From JANRKN01 sp033763435 (GTDB lineage: Bacteria; Planctomycetota; Phycisphaerae; Phycisphaerales; UBA1924), in NCBI GenBank assembly GCA_033763435.1, contig JANRKN010000143.1:1-22880 (forward strand): a stretch of DNA of 22,880 nucleotides, read 5' to 3'. Below the pieces are notes generated by a model. It was given only the letters and a program-made list of their open reading frames with translations, was not told the origin of the DNA and ran no database searches. The translations under genes were made by a program, and so were the position numbers. Positions 20,489 through 22,880 of this stretch are shown one piece after another. How positions within the stretch are numbered: position 1 is the stretch's first letter; the number at the start of each line of letters is the position of its first letter.

Positions 20489-22777
20489 TCAGCACCCGGC
20501 CGCGAAGCGATCGGCGAAGAAGATGAAGTCGTCGCTGTCGATGAACCCCGAGCCGTCAAAGTCGGTCGAGGGGTCACCGGCCTCGAAGGCGATGGTGAAG
20601 GCGATGAAGTCGTCGCTGTCGACGAAGCCCGAGAGGTCAAAGTCGGCGGGGCAGGGCCCGTCGGTGACGGCGCCGGTGATCGCCACGCCGTAGCCCTGCG
20701 CGCCGACCTGCACCGCGGGGGCGTCGATGAAGACGCGATAGACGCCCGGCGTGGGCGCGGGGAGGATGACCTGCTGGGTGTTGTTGACGAGGTCGGCGCT
20801 GCCCCCGACGAGCGAGATGCCCGCGCCGAGGTTGTTGCCCCAGTACGTCGAGCCGTCGGGCCCGACCACGCGCAGCGCGAGCTGGTTGACGGGCGCGAAG
20901 GTCGTGTCGACGGCGCCCGGCGCGTCGTGGTACGCGAGCGTGATCTTCAGCGGATCGGCCGACCCGGTGACGGTGATGCGGCTCAGGGCGAACTCGCCCG
21001 TGCTCAGCGCCTCGGCGGTGTTGTTGCGCGCCTGGCGCACCACCAGCCCGCGCGCGTCGCCCGCGAAGAAGAGCGCGTCGTCGGCGAGCGCGCGGCCCCA
21101 GCCCTCGCGCAGCGACGGATAGCCCGCGACGCCCGTCATGTCGGTGCCCGCGTTGACGACCACCGCCTTGATGAGCGGGCCCGCGGGCGAGAACGCGTCG
21201 GCGGGCACGGCGGCGCCCGAGGGATAGAAGCCCGAGGTGAAGTACTGGCGCACGAGCAGCGCGAGGCCGCCGATGTTGGGCGTGGCCATCGAGGTGCCCG
21301 AGAGCGCGGTCGTCGAGCACCCGCTGGCGCCGGTCGCCGAGACGATCGAGCAGCCGGGGGCCATGACCTCGGGGCGTCGGCGTCCGTCCGTGGTGGGGCC
21401 CGAGCCGCCGATGCACCAGTTGGCCTGGTTGGGCGAGCGCTGCGAGCCGCCGACCGCCAGGACGTTCTTGGCGTTCTCCGGGTTGTTGACCTGGGCGGTG
21501 TTCGACACGGCGAACACGATGCACTGATCGTCGTTGTTCCAGAGGAACGTATCGAGGCCCACGCACGAGGCGTTGTACGCGCGGGTCGAGTCGGTGCCCC
21601 ACGAGTTGGTGTGCACGAAGGCGCCCTGCGAGGCGTGGAGCGTGAAGCGGTCGAGGAAGGACTGAACGGTGGCGGCGGGGTGGTTGTTGTAGACGATCTT
21701 CGCGCCGAACGCGATGCCGCGCTGCGTGTCCTGCACGCCCGTGTCGCCCGCGGCGATGCCCGCGACGTGCGTCCCGTGCTGCGCGTAGCCCAGCGTCGTG
21801 TTGTACGCGAGGAGCTTGCGGTGCGAAGGGCCGATGGGGTTGGCGGTATCGAAGAACGCGCAGTGGTCCGCGGCGATGCGCGAATCGATGATCCCCAGCA
21901 CGTGCCCAACGCCCGTCAGGCCCTTGTCCCACAGCGTGTAGACGTTCGCCTGGTTGCTCTGCACGGTCCACGAGGCGGTCAGCTCGCGGTCGAAGGCCTC
22001 GCCCGCCTCGTCGATGAAGCGCACGGCGTCGTCCTGCGCCAGCGTGCGCGCGACGGCGCGCGCGGCGCCCGTCGGGACGTCGAGCAGCAGCTCGCCGGTC
22101 GTTGCGGCGGTTTCGATCAGCGTCGCGCCGGGGAGCGTGCTTGCGCGTGCGGCGAGGGCGTTGAGCTCGGCGGGCTCGAAGGCGGTGACGTGGAGACGGA
22201 CCATGCCGCGGGAGGCGAGGTCGGTGCGCTCGGGCGAGGAGTAGCGCCGGGTGCCCAGGTCGGGCGCGGTCTTCCACGCGGGGTCGTAGGCGATGACGCG
22301 CGCGACGTAGCCCAGCGCGCGGAGCTGCGCGGGCGTGACGGCGGAGAGGTCGGCGAGGAACGCGTTGGTCGGGAGATAGTCGCCCAGCCGGATGCCCAAG
22401 CCTTCGAGCTGCGCGCGGCGCGCGGGGGTCATCGGCCCGTCGAGCGCGAGGATCAGCCGACGACCGGCGGGGAAGGGCGCGACGTCGATGGCGCGATCGG
22501 GCTGGTTGGGCGCGGCAAGGTCGGGCGCGAGCAGGTCAGGCTGGGCCGCGAGTTCCACATCGCCCGCGCGGAGGTTCAGCACGCCCGGGCGCGCGGTGAT
22601 GATCCCCGGCGCGAGCGCGTCGGCGTTGTTGAGGTTCGCGGGGTTCGAGGTCGGCGGCGGGAACGCGGCGGCGAGCGAGGCCGGCAGGGCTGTCGGAAGG
22701 ACGGTCGGCAGGGCCATCGGCAGGGCCAGCCCCGCGAAGACCATCAGCGACCAGCCCCGGATCCGCGTGCGTGCCAT
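20489..22777 (-). CDS. Secreted S8 (subtilisin-like) serine protease with acidic Asp-repeat tail
   Basis: The 762-residue product has a signal peptide (about 1-37, basic MARTRIR then a Leu/Ala/Pro-rich core). An N-terminal prodomain-like region follows (about 95-270). The S8 catalytic domain has D298 in LGIIDSRI, H334 in QHGTHVAGIAAG and S496 in SGTSMATP, so the triad is complete. A beta-rich domain follows (about 590-705), similar to pre-peptidase or proprotein-convertase C-terminal domains. The last about 55 residues hold two 27-residue dockerin/EF-hand-like units, DFDLSGFVDSDDF and DFDGSGFIDSDDF, that probably bind calcium. The protein ends in Cys. Several Cys pairs suggest disulphides. 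The frame is open to 22861, but the ATG at 22777 begins the signal peptide and has GAGG 6 nt upstream. It is likely exported to the periplasm or surface. Its substrate is unknown. Confidence 0.92.
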   Translation of the reverse strand: MARTRIRGWSLMVFAGLALPMALPTVLPTALPASLAAAFPPPTSNPANLNNADALAPGIITARPGVLNLRAGDVELAAQPDLLAPDLAAPNQPDRAIDVAPFPAGRRLILALDGPMTPARRAQLEGLGIRLGDYLPTNAFLADLSAVTPAQLRALGYVARVIAYDPAWKTAPDLGTRRYSSPERTDLASRGMVRLHVTAFEPAELNALAARASTLPGATLIETAATTGELLLDVPTGAARAVARTLAQDDAVRFIDEAGEAFDRELTASWTVQSNQANVYTLWDKGLTGVGHVLGIIDSRIAADHCAFFDTANPIGPSHRKLLAYNTTLGYAQHGTHVAGIAAGDTGVQDTQRGIAFGAKIVYNNHPAATVQSFLDRFTLHASQGAFVHTNSWGTDSTRAYNASCVGLDTFLWNNDDQCIVFAVSNTAQVNNPENAKNVLAVGGSQRSPNQANWCIGGSGPTTDGRRRPEVMAPGCSIVSATGASGCSTTALSGTSMATPNIGGLALLVRQYFTSGFYPSGAAVPADAFSPAGPLIKAVVVNAGTDMTGVAGYPSLREGWGRALADDALFFAGDARGLVVRQARNNTAEALSTGEFALSRITVTGSADPLKITLAYHDAPGAVDTTFAPVNQLALRVVGPDGSTYWGNNLGAGISLVGGSADLVNNTQQVILPAPTPGVYRVFIDAPAVQVGAQGYGVAITGAVTDGPCPADFDLSGFVDSDDFIAFTIAFEAGDPSTDFDGSGFIDSDDFIFFADRFAAGC
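20522..20646 (-). repeat. Two direct repeats encoding the Asp-rich tail units
   Basis: A 44-bp segment at 20522-20565 recurs at 20603-20646 with about 40 of 44 bases identical, a period of 81 bp (27 codons). Each copy encodes one xDFDxSGFxDSDDF unit. High DNA identity suggests a recent internal duplication or conversion. Confidence 0.75.
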
Positions 22778-22880
22778 GCGCTGCCTCGTCCTCTCCTTGA
22801 ATCTCGTGCCCCGGAATGGACAGCCCGAAAGTCGGGCCTCCGGAACGTTGGTCATCGGCACGGCGAAGGCCGGCCGTGGG

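Noticed and set aside
20522..20646. True cellulosomal dockerin
   Set aside because: The Asp-rich loops resemble dockerin type I calcium loops, but the unit spacing is 27 residues and no cohesin or cellulosome gene is present. Described only as dockerin/EF-hand-like.

Overview
The window reads as part of a planctomycete chromosome, most likely class Phycisphaerae. This is inferred from very high G+C, a subtilase ending in an acidic Asp-rich (dockerin/EF-hand-like) tail, a membrane protein with the planctomycete-style CxxC...CPECG zinc ribbon, and frequent GTG starts. No 16S or marker gene is present, so the taxon is a judgement.

Layout. (1) 1-5113, minus strand: a chemotaxis operon read cheB-cheW-cheR-cheA, with cheA running off the left edge. 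No cheY or receptor gene is visible. (2) 5264-9758, plus strand: a CPBP-type intramembrane protease, a DUF1275 (YoaK-type) membrane protein fused to a probable STAS domain, and a TolC-family outer-membrane lipoprotein. A hairpin at 9789-9810 separates this block from the convergent genes that follow. (3) 9837-12002, minus strand: a glycogen-synthase-like glycosyltransferase and an unrecognised 167-residue protein. (4) 12295-12378, plus strand: tRNA-Leu(GAG), then a small membrane protein with a zinc ribbon. (5) 12911-22777, minus strand: a tightly packed one-directional cluster. In transcription order it holds a secreted S8 (subtilisin-like) protease, a VapD-like small RNase, and four consecutive TPR-containing glycosyltransferases of the SPINDLY/OGT type (GT41). 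Two of the three junctions between the transferases are 4-bp ATGA overlaps and the third is a 3-nt gap, so translational coupling is likely.

The most interesting region is the four-paralogue SPINDLY-like array. All four place the first catalytic-domain His at residue 243 or 244 and carry the plant SPINDLY-type GTT(T/S)T(C/F)(E/D) donor loop rather than the animal OGT GHTTGMD loop. The third copy has lost the conserved Phe-Asn before the catalytic-region Lys, which points to divergence of function. A second pattern is a TANNNT hexamer 4-8 nt upstream of three start codons that lack a Shine-Dalgarno sequence (6734, 7977, 20054), consistent with leaderless transcripts.

Coding density is high and no gene-free stretch exceeds 300 bases. 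The longest, 12003-12294, holds probable promoters for its two flanking genes and nothing else I recognise. I saw no insertion sequence, integrase, CRISPR array or rRNA.
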